A stretch of DNA of 64,000 nt from Thioclava indica (GTDB taxonomy: Bacteria > Pseudomonadota > Alphaproteobacteria > Rhodobacterales > Rhodobacteraceae). Positions within the stretch are counted from its first letter, which is position 1; the number at the start of each line of letters is the position of its first letter. Positions 43,403-52,917 of this stretch are shown here, piece by piece. The position numbers and the translations under genes are program-made. Where the stretch lies: assembly GCF_000714545.1 (NCBI RefSeq), contig NZ_AUNB01000062.1, positions 1-64,000 on the forward strand, in the 5' to 3' direction. Below the pieces are notes generated by a model. It ran no database searches. It was given only the letters and a program-made list of their open reading frames with translations, and was not told where the DNA came from.

Positions 43403-44437
43403 TCAGATCGGCATCAACGCCCAATAGTCGAGATCAAGCAGCACTTCGGGGGCGTATTTCCCGTCCTCGCCTTTATAGGCAAACTCCGCCGCGCCTTGTT
43501 TGGTGGCCACCAACCGCAACCGGATCGCCCCCACGCCCGGCACGCCGGTTTCGACCTTATCAAGCACCTCGGACCACGCTTTCACGGTATCGCCCGCGAA
43601 GCATGGATTGGCATGCGCACCACCGTTCAGCGCCACGATCATCTGCGCATTCGCCAGACCGTTGAAGGACAGCGCGCGCGCCATGCTGATGACATGCCCG
43701 CCATAGATCAGCCGCTGGCCATCCTCGCGGAAAGTCGCGTCGAAATGCACCTTGGCGGTGTTCTGCCACAGCCGCGTGGCGATCATGTGCTCGGCTTCTT
43801 CGATCGTCACACCATCCACATGGTCGATCTTTTCGCCGATCTCGTAATCGCCCAAGCGGTGGGGCTCGCCAGCAAGACCAAAATCGTAATCGTCGAACGT
43901 CAGCCCCTCGGGGATCACCAGATCGGTAGCCGCCACAACCGGCGCAAGATCGGGGATCACCGTTTCGGGTGCGGGCGCATCAAAATCGCGTTTGCGCACC
44001 ATCACCCAGCGCACATAGTCCAGCACGATCTCATCAACCTGGTTGAACCCGCGCGTGCGCACATAGACAACGCCCGATTTGCCATTCGAATTCTGCTTGA
44101 CGCCAATCACCTGCGACTCTGATCGCAGCGTATCGCCAGGATAGACCGGCTTTAGCCAGCGCCCCTGCGCGTAGCCCAAATTCGCCACCGCATTCAGCGA
44201 GACATCCGGCACCGTTTTGCCAAACACCACATGAAAGGCGATCAGATCATCAAGCGGCGCGCCCTCCAGCCCGCAATTGGCGGCGAATTCGTCACTGGAA
44301 TACAGCGCATGCCGCGCCGGATAAAGCGCGTGATACAATGCGCGCTCACCCTCAGCGACGGTGCGCGGCACGGCATGACGGATCACATCGCCAACCGCGT
44401 AATCCTCAAAGAAACGGCCCGGATTGGTCTTGCCCAT
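43403..44437 (-). CDS. mch: Mesaconyl-CoA hydratase
   Basis: A 344-residue protein made of two MaoC-like hot-dog halves. 'FFEDYAVGDVIRHAVPRTVA' opens the first domain and 'YEIGEKIDHVDGVTIEEAEH' the second, with 'YGGHVISMARALSFNGLANA' near the active-site region. The family interconverts mesaconyl-CoA and beta-methylmalyl-CoA in the ethylmalonyl-CoA pathway. The presence of the malyl-CoA thioesterase three genes away supports this. The second ATG (44437) has the better spacing to GGGAG; 44440 is possible. Confidence 0.88.
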   Translation of the reverse strand: MGKTNPGRFFEDYAVGDVIRHAVPRTVAEGERALYHALYPARHALYSSDEFAANCGLEGAPLDDLIAFHVVFGKTVPDVSLNAVANLGYAQGRWLKPVYPGDTLRSESQVIGVKQNSNGKSGVVYVRTRGFNQVDEIVLDYVRWVMVRKRDFDAPAPETVIPDLAPVVAATDLVIPEGLTFDDYDFGLAGEPHRLGDYEIGEKIDHVDGVTIEEAEHMIATRLWQNTAKVHFDATFREDGQRLIYGGHVISMARALSFNGLANAQMIVALNGGAHANPCFAGDTVKAWSEVLDKVETGVPGVGAIRLRLVATKQGAAEFAYKGEDGKYAPEVLLDLDYWALMPI

Positions 44438-44640
44438 CATTGCTCTCCCAGCTTCATGTCGGGGTGATAGTCCCCGTCGATTTCCTTTGTCACCGCCTGC
44501 GCACACCGCATCACGCCGCGCGCACCATCAAAGGCATATTGCGGGTCGCCGTAGATCTCCCAGCCCTTGGACAGCGCCAGCGAGATCTTGTGGCAAAAGG
44601 CCGAGGTGTCGTCTTCGGTGAGCAGGCGGTAGATCTTCAT
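44437..44640 (-). CDS. DUF1737 protein
   Basis: A 67-residue protein matching DUF1737: 'IYRLLTEDDTSAFCHKISLA' then 'LSKGWEIYGDPQYAFDG' and 'RCAQAVTKEI'. The family has no known function but is common in alphaproteobacteria. Its stop overlaps the mch start, and its ATG follows the NnrU gene by one base, so all three are likely in one transcript. Confidence 0.85.
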   Translation of the reverse strand: MKIYRLLTEDDTSAFCHKISLALSKGWEIYGDPQYAFDGARGVMRCAQAVTKEIDGDYHPDMKLGEQ

Positions 44641-44641
44641 A

Positions 44642-45193
44642 TCAGGCCCCGAACGGGTTGTGACCGAACCAGATGTGGATCCATGCGATCACGCCATACA
44701 GCACCAGCGTCCCGACGATCCCGCCGATCTCTTTACCGATATTGACCTGCGGATGGGGCTTGGCCGGCTTGCTTTGCTTGTTGATCAAGATCACCTCAAG
44801 CACCGCCCAAGCCAGCAACCCGCCAAACAGGATGATCCCCGGCAGCGTTGGATTGACCAGCAAATGCGCCAGCGCCCAGGTTTTCACACCCGTCAGCTGC
44901 GGATGGCGAATCTTACCGCTCAGCCACAGCTTCATCCCCGAGACCGCGAACAGATACACCGCGAAGATCATCAGCAGATTGTTGATGCCTTTAAGCGCGG
45001 CGTTCGGCGTCCAGAGATAAAACACCGGATCGCTGCCGCGCCAGCCAATGAACATCAGCACAAGGCTCAGCAGCACCAGCGCCGTCACCATCGGGCGCTC
45101 GGCCCCTTTCATCGCGCGCCGGAACCCCGGAAACAACCGTTTCGCGAGATGTGCAAGCGACCAAATAAGGACGCCGAGAATCAGTAATGCCAT
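44642..45193 (-). CDS. NnrU-family membrane protein
   Basis: A 183-residue integral membrane protein with about five helices. 'LVLLSLVLMFIGWRGSDPVF', 'GIIL..GLLAWAVLE' and the His-containing 'TWALAHLLVNP' are typical of NnrU/MAPEG-like proteins, named from a nitrite/nitric oxide reduction locus. No denitrification gene is nearby, so the role here is open; it lies between mcl2 and DUF1737. Confidence 0.85.
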   Translation of the reverse strand: MALLILGVLIWSLAHLAKRLFPGFRRAMKGAERPMVTALVLLSLVLMFIGWRGSDPVFYLWTPNAALKGINNLLMIFAVYLFAVSGMKLWLSGKIRHPQLTGVKTWALAHLLVNPTLPGIILFGGLLAWAVLEVILINKQSKPAKPHPQVNIGKEIGGIVGTLVLYGVIAWIHIWFGHNPFGA

Positions 45194-45205
45194 TTGGTTA
45201 GCCCT

Positions 45206-46066
45206 TTAGCTGCCTAGCGCGGCAATCGCCTGCGCTTTCGCCAAGACCTGCCGCGCGGTCACGATATGCAGATTTTCGACGATCTTACCATCCACAACGG
45301 CCACGCCCTGCCCTGCGGCCTCGGCGGCCTCGAACGCGGCGATCTGGCGCTGCGCAAGGTCGATTTCGTTGTCAGAAGGTGCGAAGGCGGCATTACAGAC
45401 CGCCAATTGCGCCGGATGGATCAGCGTTTTGCCATCGAACCCCATGTCGCGACCCTGATCACATTCAACCTTGAGGCCCTCATCATCCTTGAACGCGTTG
45501 TAGACGCCATCAACGATGATCTTGCCATGCGCCTTTGCCGCCAGCAGGCACAGGCCCAGACCGGCTTGCATTGGCAGACGATCCGCACGGAAACGGCTGC
45601 CCAGCTCTTTGGCCAGATCATTGGTGCCCATCACCATGCCCTCAAGACGCGGATGCGCGGCAATGGCGCCTGCGTTCAGCATGCCCTGCGCCGTCTCCAT
45701 CATCGCCCAAAGCGGCACACCTTGAATCAGATCGGCCACCGCATCCAAATCGGCAGGCGTCGAGACCTTGGGGATCAGGATCGCATCGACCTTGGCACCG
45801 GCGCGGATCGCATCAGCGAAGGCCAGCACATCCTCGCGCCCCCATGCGCTATCCAACCCGTTCACGCGCACGATTTTCAGCCGCGCCCCGTAGTCGGCCT
45901 CGCTGAGCGTTTTCGCCAAAAGCGCGCGCGCATTGGCTTTCTCATCAATCGCCACCGCATCTTCGAGATCAAAGATGATCGCATCGCAGGCCAGCCCCGT
46001 GGCCTTTTCCAGCGCACGCTCTTTCGAGCCGGGGATATAAAGGACGGAACGGGTCGGGTGGGCCAT
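45206..46066 (-). CDS. mcl2: (3S)-malyl-CoA thioesterase, CitE/HpcH family
   Basis: A 286-residue TIM-barrel protein of the CitE group. 'RSVLYIPGSKERALEKA' starts the barrel, 'IFDLEDAVAIDEKANAR' and 'MMETAQGMLNAGAIAAHPRL' hold Mg2+ and CoA-site residues, and 'DGKTLIHPAQLAVCNAAF' is conserved. Length matches the thioesterase Mcl2 rather than the lyase Mcl1 (about 318 residues), and in Rhodobacter sphaeroides mcl2 lies near mch, mdh and sdh, as here. It would release malate from malyl-CoA in the ethylmalonyl-CoA pathway. RBS GAGAGGAG precedes ATG 46066. Confidence 0.82.
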   Translation of the reverse strand: MAHPTRSVLYIPGSKERALEKATGLACDAIIFDLEDAVAIDEKANARALLAKTLSEADYGARLKIVRVNGLDSAWGREDVLAFADAIRAGAKVDAILIPKVSTPADLDAVADLIQGVPLWAMMETAQGMLNAGAIAAHPRLEGMVMGTNDLAKELGSRFRADRLPMQAGLGLCLLAAKAHGKIIVDGVYNAFKDDEGLKVECDQGRDMGFDGKTLIHPAQLAVCNAAFAPSDNEIDLAQRQIAAFEAAEAAGQGVAVVDGKIVENLHIVTARQVLAKAQAIAALGS

Positions 46067-46243
46067 TTGATTCTCCTCTCGCAATTTTCTTTCGCCAGAT
46101 CGCACATTTCAGACAGAATCGGCAAGGCTAGATTTGCCGCATCGCAGAAATTCGCTGCGTTACAGGCCCGTGCGCGCTCGGTTAACCTTATTTTCTCATC
46201 TTTAACGGCAGGCTGGGGCACGTTGTCCTAAAAGGTTCGCGCC

Positions 46244-46555
46244 ATGCTTTACAAGATGATCGCCCTGTCCTTCGGCTTTGTCGCGCTGATTTTGCTTGGC
46301 GGGCGCAGTTTCGCCCAAGAGGCAACCTGTGCCGCGCGCGACGATCTGGTCGCGCAATTGCACACCCGGTATTTTGAAACGCGCCGCGCGGTGGCACTGG
46401 CGGCGAATAATTCTGTGCTAGAGGTGTTCGCCGCAGAGTCGGGCAGCTGGACGATTCTCGTGACCGAGGCGTCGGGGCTAAGCTGTCTGATCGCCTCGGG
46501 CGAGGCATTTGAAACGGTGCGCGATAGCCTGCCCGCAATGGGCGCGCCGACTTAA
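46244..46555 (+). CDS. Small exported protein
   Basis: A 103-residue protein with a signal peptide (MLYKMIALSFGFVALILLGG, cleaved near 'SFAQEA'). The mature part has Cys in 'ATCAARDDLVAQLHTRYFET' and a second Cys in 'ASGLSCLIASGEAFE', perhaps forming a disulfide. Short periplasmic proteins of this style are frequent in Rhodobacterales. Function is unknown. The stop overlaps the stop of the convergent TauE gene within TTAA. Confidence 0.7.
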   Translation: MLYKMIALSFGFVALILLGGRSFAQEATCAARDDLVAQLHTRYFETRRAVALAANNSVLEVFAAESGSWTILVTEASGLSCLIASGEAFETVRDSLPAMGAPT

Positions 46556-47298
46556 GCGAATAGAGATTGCTGCACAAGCTTAAGAGAGATCAGCAAAAGC
46601 GCCCAGATCACGATCTTATAGAAAACCGCCGTTGGCATCCGTTTCACCAACCACACCCCCAGAAATACCGAGGCCGAGGCCGGAATCGCCAAGATCAGCG
46701 CCGTGCCAAGGCTGTGCCAGTTCACCTCGCCCAGCGCGATATAAGGGCCAAGCTTGGCCAAGTTCACATAGGAAAACAGCACTGTCGCCGTGCCTGCAAA
46801 CACCTGCTTTGGAAGATTTAGCGGGATCGTATAGGTCTGAAACGGCGGCGCGCCGGAATGGCTGACAAAGCTGGTGAACCCCGCGATGGTGCCCCAGAAT
46901 AGACCCGGCGCGACCTTGGCCTCTTGCCGCGCGCCCATCCTGTGACGCAGCAGCGCGTTCAGGGAAAACACCACGCCGATAACGCCCACCAACAGTGTCA
47001 CATAGCGTTCGGGCACGATCTCGGCAGTCGCCCAACCGATGCCGATGCCAATCGTCGTGGCGGGAATCATGATTAGCAAAACGCGCTTGTCGAATTCCTT
47101 GCGATAGGCCCACAGGCCGAACATATCCGCGATGATGTAGACCGGCAGCAGCAGGCCAGCCGCCTCGACCGGGTTCATCACCACCGCCAGCACCGGCACC
47201 GAGATCGAGGCCGCCATCGGGATGCCGCCCTTTGATAGCCCGACCATCACCGCTGCGAGCAACGCAAGCGCCCATCCCAATGTGCCCAACTCTAGCAT
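46552..47298 (-). CDS. TauE/SafE-family anion exporter
   Basis: A 248-residue membrane protein with about seven or eight helices. 'AAVMVGLSKGGIPMAASISV' is the family's first conserved block and 'GTIAGFTSFVSHSGAPPFQT' its second-half counterpart. Members export sulfite, sulfoacetate or similar anions. This is an intact member, unlike the truncated copy at 4.6-4.9 kb. Convergent with the small exported protein gene and divergent from mdh. Confidence 0.88.
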   Translation of the reverse strand: MLELGTLGWALALLAAVMVGLSKGGIPMAASISVPVLAVVMNPVEAAGLLLPVYIIADMFGLWAYRKEFDKRVLLIMIPATTIGIGIGWATAEIVPERYVTLLVGVIGVVFSLNALLRHRMGARQEAKVAPGLFWGTIAGFTSFVSHSGAPPFQTYTIPLNLPKQVFAGTATVLFSYVNLAKLGPYIALGEVNWHSLGTALILAIPASASVFLGVWLVKRMPTAVFYKIVIWALLLISLKLVQQSLFA

Positions 47299-47426
47299 AA
47301 GCCCTCAAAACCCTGAAAAGAATCGCCGCGCGGTGCCGCGTTGGTCTTGAATGCCATGCCCCTGCGCGATTGGGAACCGCGCACAATGCACGGCGCTTGC
47401 ACATGCCTCTCGCACCCAGAAATGTG

Positions 47427-47442
47427 GCATACGATTGCATAC
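47427..47442 (+). promoter_or_regulatory. Tandem GCATAC repeats upstream of mdh
   Basis: GCATAC occurs twice, starting exactly 10 bases apart (47427 and 47437). They lie about 110 bases upstream of the mdh ATG, in the gap between TauE and mdh. One helical turn between copies fits a regulator binding site. CTGC-GCC-GCAG also occurs just downstream (47458-47468), but GC-rich chance matches are likely. Confidence 0.4.
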
Positions 47443-47505
47443 ACTTCTCGCCCCGCTGCTGCGCCGCAGCGCAGCACCCTTGCTCTCGGGCGACCAAAGG
47501 GCTAG

Positions 47506-48513
<1,008 letters not shown>

Positions 48514-48538
48514 TTGATCTTACTGCTTAAAGCATTCG

Positions 48539-48565
48539 GGGCGTGCCGCTTGGCGCGCCCTTTTT
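48539..48565 (+). terminator. Rho-independent terminator of mdh
   Basis: GGGCGTGCC and GGCGCGCCC form a nine-pair stem (one G-T) around GCTT and are followed by five T. It touches the stop codon of the convergent glycosyltransferase gene at 48565. Confidence 0.9.
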
Positions 48566-49626
48566 CATGCGCTCATCAAGGGTGTGGGATCAAAGCCGAA
48601 CGTCTCGTCCAAACGCCCGATCAGATCAGCCTCATGCATGATCAAGGCGCGATCAAACGCGGCCGGGCTCAGATCGACCTTGTCGCCAAACAGCGCGTTG
48701 ACCTCCCCCACGATTGGCACATCGGGGCGCGTGAGCAGGCCGTGTTCCTCTAGCTCTGCCGCCTCATAATCGCGCAGTCCCTGCACCTGCCACCACAGAT
48801 CGCGCAGCCCTTCAGGATCATCGGCGAAATCCGCCGCCGCGGAAAACTGCGCCGTGCGTGGCCCGACATAAGGCACCGGTTCGCCCTTTACCTTGGTCGT
48901 GGCGCGGCGCAGCATTTTGAGGATGTAATGCAGCGGCGTCAGCCCGTCGAAATGCAGCAGGCGGGCGTTATAACTGGGACGATAGGGCAGATCGTTGACC
49001 TTGCTATCCCAATGCGACAGCGGGAAATGCACACCAATCGCATAGCCATGCCCCGAGCGCACAATCGGCTTGCCCGCGATATGCCCCCCCACACCGCGGT
49101 TCAAAAACCGCTTTCGCGTGCCGTAAAACAGCAGACCCTCTTTTTCGAACCCGTCCCATTTGCGCCGGAACGCGCCCTCGAAAATCGTCGCACCCGGCGC
49201 CGCGTCCAGATAGCAGCGCTCATCCACCTCAAAGCGAATCCACGCCTTTTGCGGGCCGGTCTTTTCCAGCTCCCACTCCAAGGGGCGCTCAACGCGGACA
49301 TATTCATCGGCATCACAATGCACGAGCCAATCCAGCTTGGTCTCGTTCAAAATGCGCGTCGCATTATATTTCTGACGGCCCTGATGGCGCGCGGGGCGTT
49401 TCTTGCGCCAGCCGCGTTCCCAACCATCCTCACCGCTTTGATGGACATGCGCCCCGTCAACATCGGCCAATAGCGCCTCGGCTTCGGGATTGGGACGGTC
49501 GCAAAAGACATGCACTTCACGCGCGCCCGCAGCCAGATGATGCGCGACGAAGGCCGCAACAAGGGGGGCGGGTTCATCTACAGTCGAAACCACACCCCAA
49601 CTGGGCATTTGCGTGTCTTGTGTCAT
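48565..49626 (-). CDS. Glycosyltransferase-like protein (GT2-type)
   Basis: A 353-residue protein. The segment 'AAFVAHHLAAGAREVHVFCD' and the acidic motif 'DWLVHCDADEYVRVERPLEW' (a DxD-type metal site) are typical of the Glyco_tranf_2_4 group. 'WDGFEKEGLLFYGTRKRFLN' and 'HPLSHWDS'-like positions ('VHFPLSHWDS') are further conserved points. No membrane segment. Acceptor unknown. It sits between mdh and sucC and is transcribed away from sucC. Confidence 0.72.
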   Translation of the reverse strand: MTQDTQMPSWGVVSTVDEPAPLVAAFVAHHLAAGAREVHVFCDRPNPEAEALLADVDGAHVHQSGEDGWERGWRKKRPARHQGRQKYNATRILNETKLDWLVHCDADEYVRVERPLEWELEKTGPQKAWIRFEVDERCYLDAAPGATIFEGAFRRKWDGFEKEGLLFYGTRKRFLNRGVGGHIAGKPIVRSGHGYAIGVHFPLSHWDSKVNDLPYRPSYNARLLHFDGLTPLHYILKMLRRATTKVKGEPVPYVGPRTAQFSAAADFADDPEGLRDLWWQVQGLRDYEAAELEEHGLLTRPDVPIVGEVNALFGDKVDLSPAAFDRALIMHEADLIGRLDETFGFDPTPLMSA

Positions 49627-49723
49627 ACGGCTGTCATACTCCGTTCGGTTAATGCGCGCGCAGGTGACTCGATTTTGACGAGTCGCGCCAGTGCAAGCGG
49701 GTCACAGGCTGAAAATATGCATT

Positions 49724-49756
49724 TGTGATCACACCCAGATAGCGCGTGATCACAAA
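49724..49756 (+). promoter_or_regulatory. Paired GTGATCAC palindromes upstream of sucC
   Basis: Core GTGATCAC occurs at 49725-49732 and 49746-49753, starting 21 bases apart with a 13-base spacer, exactly as upstream of sdhC. Flanks are TTTGTGATCACA and CGTGATCACAAA. The pair lies 118-146 bases before the sucC ATG and about 100 bases before the divergent glycosyltransferase gene. Confidence 0.62.
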
Positions 49757-49870
49757 TGTCGGATTTTCGCCCATGAGGTGACCAAACCGCGCGATTTCGG
49801 TTTGTCGCAGCGCATAAACACCCTAGAACCCCTGCCAATCGCACCAGCAACCAGCATGGGGTATCTGAGG

Positions 49871-51064
49871 ATGAACATCCACGAGTATCAGGCCAAACAG
49901 CTTCTCAAGAGCTATGGCGCACCGGTCTCTGACGGGCGCGTTGTGCTTCGGGCCGAAGACGCCAAAACCGCAGCAGGCGAGCTTGACGGCCCGCTTTGGG
50001 TCGTGAAGGCCCAGATCCACGCCGGCGGACGCGGCAAAGGCCACTTCAAAGAGCCCGAAGCGGGCGAAAAAGGCGGCGTGCGCCTTGCGAAATCGGTCGA
50101 AGAGGCCGAAACGCTCGCCAAGCAGATGCTTGGCAAAACGCTGGTCACGCACCAGACCGGACCGGCAGGCAAGCAGGTCAACCGCATCTATATCGAAGAC
50201 GGTTCGGACATCACCCGCGAACTCTACCTCGCGCTGCTCGTTGATCGCGTGTCCTCGCGCGTGTCGATCGTGTGCTCGACCGAAGGCGGCATGGACATCG
50301 AAGAAGTCGCAGCCTCCACCCCCGAAAAGATCCTGAGCTTCTCGATCGATCCGGCGACTGGCTATCAAGCGTTCCACGGTCGCCGCGTTGCCTTCTCGCT
50401 GGGTCTTGAAGGTGCGCAGGTCAAACAGATGGTCGCGCTGCTTGGCAATCTCTATAAAGCCTTCCTTGAGAAGGACATGGAGCAGCTTGAGATCAACCCG
50501 CTGATCGTGATGACCGACGGCAATCTCAAAGTTCTTGACGCGAAAGTCGGCTTTGACGGCAACGCGATGTATCGCCAGCCCGACGTCGCCAATCTGCGCG
50601 ACGAAAGCGAAGAAGATTCCAAAGAGCTCGAAGCGTCGAAATATGACCTGAACTACATCGCGCTTGATGGTGAAATCGGCTGCATGGTGAACGGTGCAGG
50701 TCTGGCGATGGCCACGATGGACATCATCAAACTCTACGGCGCAGAGCCGGCCAACTTCCTTGATGTGGGCGGCGGCGCGACGAAAGAGAAAGTGACCGAA
50801 GCGTTCAAGATCATCACCTCGGACAAGAACGTCAAAGGCATTCTCGTCAACATCTTTGGCGGCATCATGCGCTGCGACATCATCGCCGAGGGCGTGATCG
50901 CTGCGGTGAAAGAGGTCGGGTTGCAAGTGCCGCTCGTCGTGCGCCTTGAAGGTACGAATGTCGAAAAAGGCAAGGAAATCATCAAGAATTCCGGCCTGAA
51001 CGTGATCGCAGCCGACAACCTGTCGGATGGCGCCGAGAAAATCGTCAAAGCGGTGAAAGGCTAA
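49871..51064 (+). CDS. sucC: Succinyl-CoA synthetase beta subunit
   Basis: A 397-residue ATP-grasp subunit beginning [20 protein letters not shown]. '[20 protein letters not shown]' is the nucleotide-binding lobe, '[20 protein letters not shown]' holds Mg2+ residues, and '[20 protein letters not shown]' is the C-terminal interface. ATG 49871 is confirmed by the universally conserved N-terminus; the longer open frame has no support. Makes ATP (or GTP) from succinyl-CoA. Four bases before sucD. Confidence 0.97.
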   Translation: MNIHEYQAKQLLKSYGAPVSDGRVVLRAEDAKTAAGELDGPLWVVKAQIHAGGRGKGHFKEPEAGEKGGVRLAKSVEEAETLAKQMLGKTLVTHQTGPAGKQVNRIYIEDGSDITRELYLALLVDRVSSRVSIVCSTEGGMDIEEVAASTPEKILSFSIDPATGYQAFHGRRVAFSLGLEGAQVKQMVALLGNLYKAFLEKDMEQLEINPLIVMTDGNLKVLDAKVGFDGNAMYRQPDVANLRDESEEDSKELEASKYDLNYIALDGEIGCMVNGAGLAMATMDIIKLYGAEPANFLDVGGGATKEKVTEAFKIITSDKNVKGILVNIFGGIMRCDIIAEGVIAAVKEVGLQVPLVVRLEGTNVEKGKEIIKNSGLNVIAADNLSDGAEKIVKAVKG

Positions 51065-51068
51065 TTTT

Positions 51069-51953
51069 ATGGCAATCCTCGTTAACGAAAACACCAAAGT
51101 CATCTGTCAGGGGTTCACCGGCAGCCAAGGCACGTTCCACTCGGAACAGGCGATTGCTTACGGCACGAAAATGGTCGGCGGCGTGACGCCGGGCAAAGGG
51201 GGGCAAACCCACCTTGACCTGCCCGTCTTCAACTCGGTCCATGAGGCGAAAGCCAAGACCGAAGCGAACGCGACCGTGATCTACGTGCCGCCGCCCTTCG
51301 CAGCCGATTCCATTCTTGAGGCAATCGACGCCGAGATGGAGCTGATCGTGTGCATCACCGAGGGTATCCCGGTTCTGGACATGATGAAGGTCAAGCGCGC
51401 GCTGATCGATTCCAAATCACGCCTGATCGGCCCGAACTGCCCCGGTGTCATCACGCCCGACGCCTGCAAAATCGGCATCATGCCCGGCCACATCCACAAG
51501 CGTGGCTCGGTCGGTGTTGTGTCGCGCTCGGGCACGCTGACCTATGAGGCGGTCAAACAGACCACCGATATGGGTCTGGGCCAGTCCACTGCCGTGGGCA
51601 TCGGCGGCGATCCGATCAAAGGGACCGAGCATATCGACGTGCTCAACATGTTCCTTGATGATCCCGAAACCACTTCGATGATCATGATCGGTGAGATCGG
51701 TGGTTCGGCTGAAGAAGAAGCCGCCGAATTCCTGGCCGCAGAGCGCAAAAAAGGCCGCTGGAAACCCACCGCGGGCTTTATCGCGGGTCGCACGGCCCCT
51801 CCCGGACGTCGCATGGGCCATGCCGGTGCAATCGTCGCGGGCGGCAAAGGCGACGCTGAATCCAAGATCGAAGCCATGAAATCGGCCGGTATCGTGGTCG
51901 CTGACAGCCCCGCAACGCTGGGCGAAGCCGTGATGAAAGCGATCAAAGGCTAA
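51069..51953 (+). CDS. sucD: Succinyl-CoA synthetase alpha subunit
   Basis: A 294-residue subunit. '[20 protein letters not shown]' binds CoA, '[20 protein letters not shown]' is conserved, and the phosphohistidine lies in '[18 protein letters not shown]'. It follows sucC directly, and a long GC hairpin comes after its stop. Length equals family norm (about 290). Confidence 0.97.
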   Translation: MAILVNENTKVICQGFTGSQGTFHSEQAIAYGTKMVGGVTPGKGGQTHLDLPVFNSVHEAKAKTEANATVIYVPPPFAADSILEAIDAEMELIVCITEGIPVLDMMKVKRALIDSKSRLIGPNCPGVITPDACKIGIMPGHIHKRGSVGVVSRSGTLTYEAVKQTTDMGLGQSTAVGIGGDPIKGTEHIDVLNMFLDDPETTSMIMIGEIGGSAEEEAAEFLAAERKKGRWKPTAGFIAGRTAPPGRRMGHAGAIVAGGKGDAESKIEAMKSAGIVVADSPATLGEAVMKAIKG

Positions 51954-51960
51954 GGCCATT

Positions 51961-51988
51961 CGCGCCGCGCCTTTCGGGGCGCGGCGCG
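51961..51988 (+). other. Very stable hairpin after sucD
   Basis: CGCGCCGCGCC and GGCGCGGCGCG make an 11-pair perfect stem around TTTCGG. No T-run follows (GCAAAACGG), so it is more likely to protect the sucCD 3' end or reduce read-through than to stop transcription fully. The next gene begins 20 bases later. Confidence 0.55.
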
Positions 51989-52008
51989 GCAAAACGGAGG
52001 GCGACCCG

Positions 52009-52443
52009 ATGCCACTGCATACCGCCACGCGCGCAGGCCACCCTTTTGCAGGGCTGGTGATTTGCGCGCTGCTTGCGGGATGCGTGACGCAAGGCGAGCC
52101 CTCAGTCGGACCCGGGGCTGTTGGCCCCGGTGCCGAGCTTGCCCCGGCGCATGTCAGCAGCTCAAATCATCCGCTTGGTCCGGCGGTTCCCGTCGATGAC
52201 CAATCGCATGCGATGTATGAGTCCCTTACCGGTATCAATGGCGACGCGGTCGCGGGTGTTCAAATTGGCACACCGCGCAGTTACGTCTGGTTCGACGCGG
52301 TGGCCGCAAACCCGCAATTGATCGCCCAAGCGCCTGTGCGAATGTGCACGGCACGTGGCGCGCTCGTAAAAAGCTCCTATATCACTAACCCTAAGGATAA
52401 TACGCCCGGGGTCAAAGTGCTGGTAGTCGAGTGTCTGACATGA
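52009..52443 (+). CDS. Small lipoprotein between sucD and sucA (first)
   Basis: A 144-residue protein with a lipoprotein signal ending LLAGC (Cys at about residue 25). A Pro/Gly-rich linker is followed by a folded part with 'LTGINGDAVAGVQIGTPRSY' and two Cys ('VRMCTARGA', 'VVECLT'). No known catalytic motif. It has a good AGG-containing RBS (ACGGAGG) and lies in the suc cluster, so co-expression with the TCA enzymes is likely. Confidence 0.7.
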   Translation: MPLHTATRAGHPFAGLVICALLAGCVTQGEPSVGPGAVGPGAELAPAHVSSSNHPLGPAVPVDDQSHAMYESLTGINGDAVAGVQIGTPRSYVWFDAVAANPQLIAQAPVRMCTARGALVKSSYITNPKDNTPGVKVLVVECLT

Positions 52444-52495
52444 ATTTTGTTTCCCCTACCCTCGGCCGCGCGGCGACCTCTCAAGGAGCATTTGC

Positions 52496-52891
52496 ATGAC
52501 GCACTCGTATTTCCTGCCCGTCTTTGCGGTTTCGGCGGCCTCTGTACTGGCGGGTTGCACCGCTCCCGATCATCCCGACCGCGCGTTTGATGCCTATACT
52601 GCGCCTGCAGATGTCTCGTCGGAGGGCTATGTAAGCCCCTACGCGACCCAGCCGGGCTATGACGTCACGCGCCCCTCGACTGCCGCCACCGATACCAATC
52701 CGATCAACGCGCCCGCACGGGTGCGGGCCGCTGCGGTCATCCCGGCCACGGGCCAAAGCGCAATGATCACAGACCGCCCCCTGACGCTAAATGAACGCGA
52801 GCGCATCAGCGCCGAAAAATGCCGCTCTGTCGGCAAGATACTCGTTTCCACACGGCATGTCGGCAATTCGACACTCGCTGAGTGCCGCTGA
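52496..52891 (+). CDS. Small lipoprotein between sucD and sucA (second)
   Basis: A 131-residue lipoprotein (MTHSYFLPVFAVSAASVLAG, lipobox LAGC). A Pro/Thr-rich middle precedes a C-terminal part with 'LTLNERERISAEKCRSVGKI' and 'TLAECR', giving two Cys. An AAGGAG sits upstream of the ATG. It lies 26 bases before sucA, so it is likely the immediate leader gene of the OGDH complex. Function is unknown. Confidence 0.7.
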   Translation: MTHSYFLPVFAVSAASVLAGCTAPDHPDRAFDAYTAPADVSSEGYVSPYATQPGYDVTRPSTAATDTNPINAPARVRAAAVIPATGQSAMITDRPLTLNERERISAEKCRSVGKILVSTRHVGNSTLAECR

Positions 52892-52917
52892 ATTAACTTA
52901 CCCTTCGAGGTTACAAA

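Noticed and set aside
49823-51103. Minus-strand open frame of 426 codons
   Set aside because: Antisense to sucC; Phe/Asp/His-rich reverse-frame composition.
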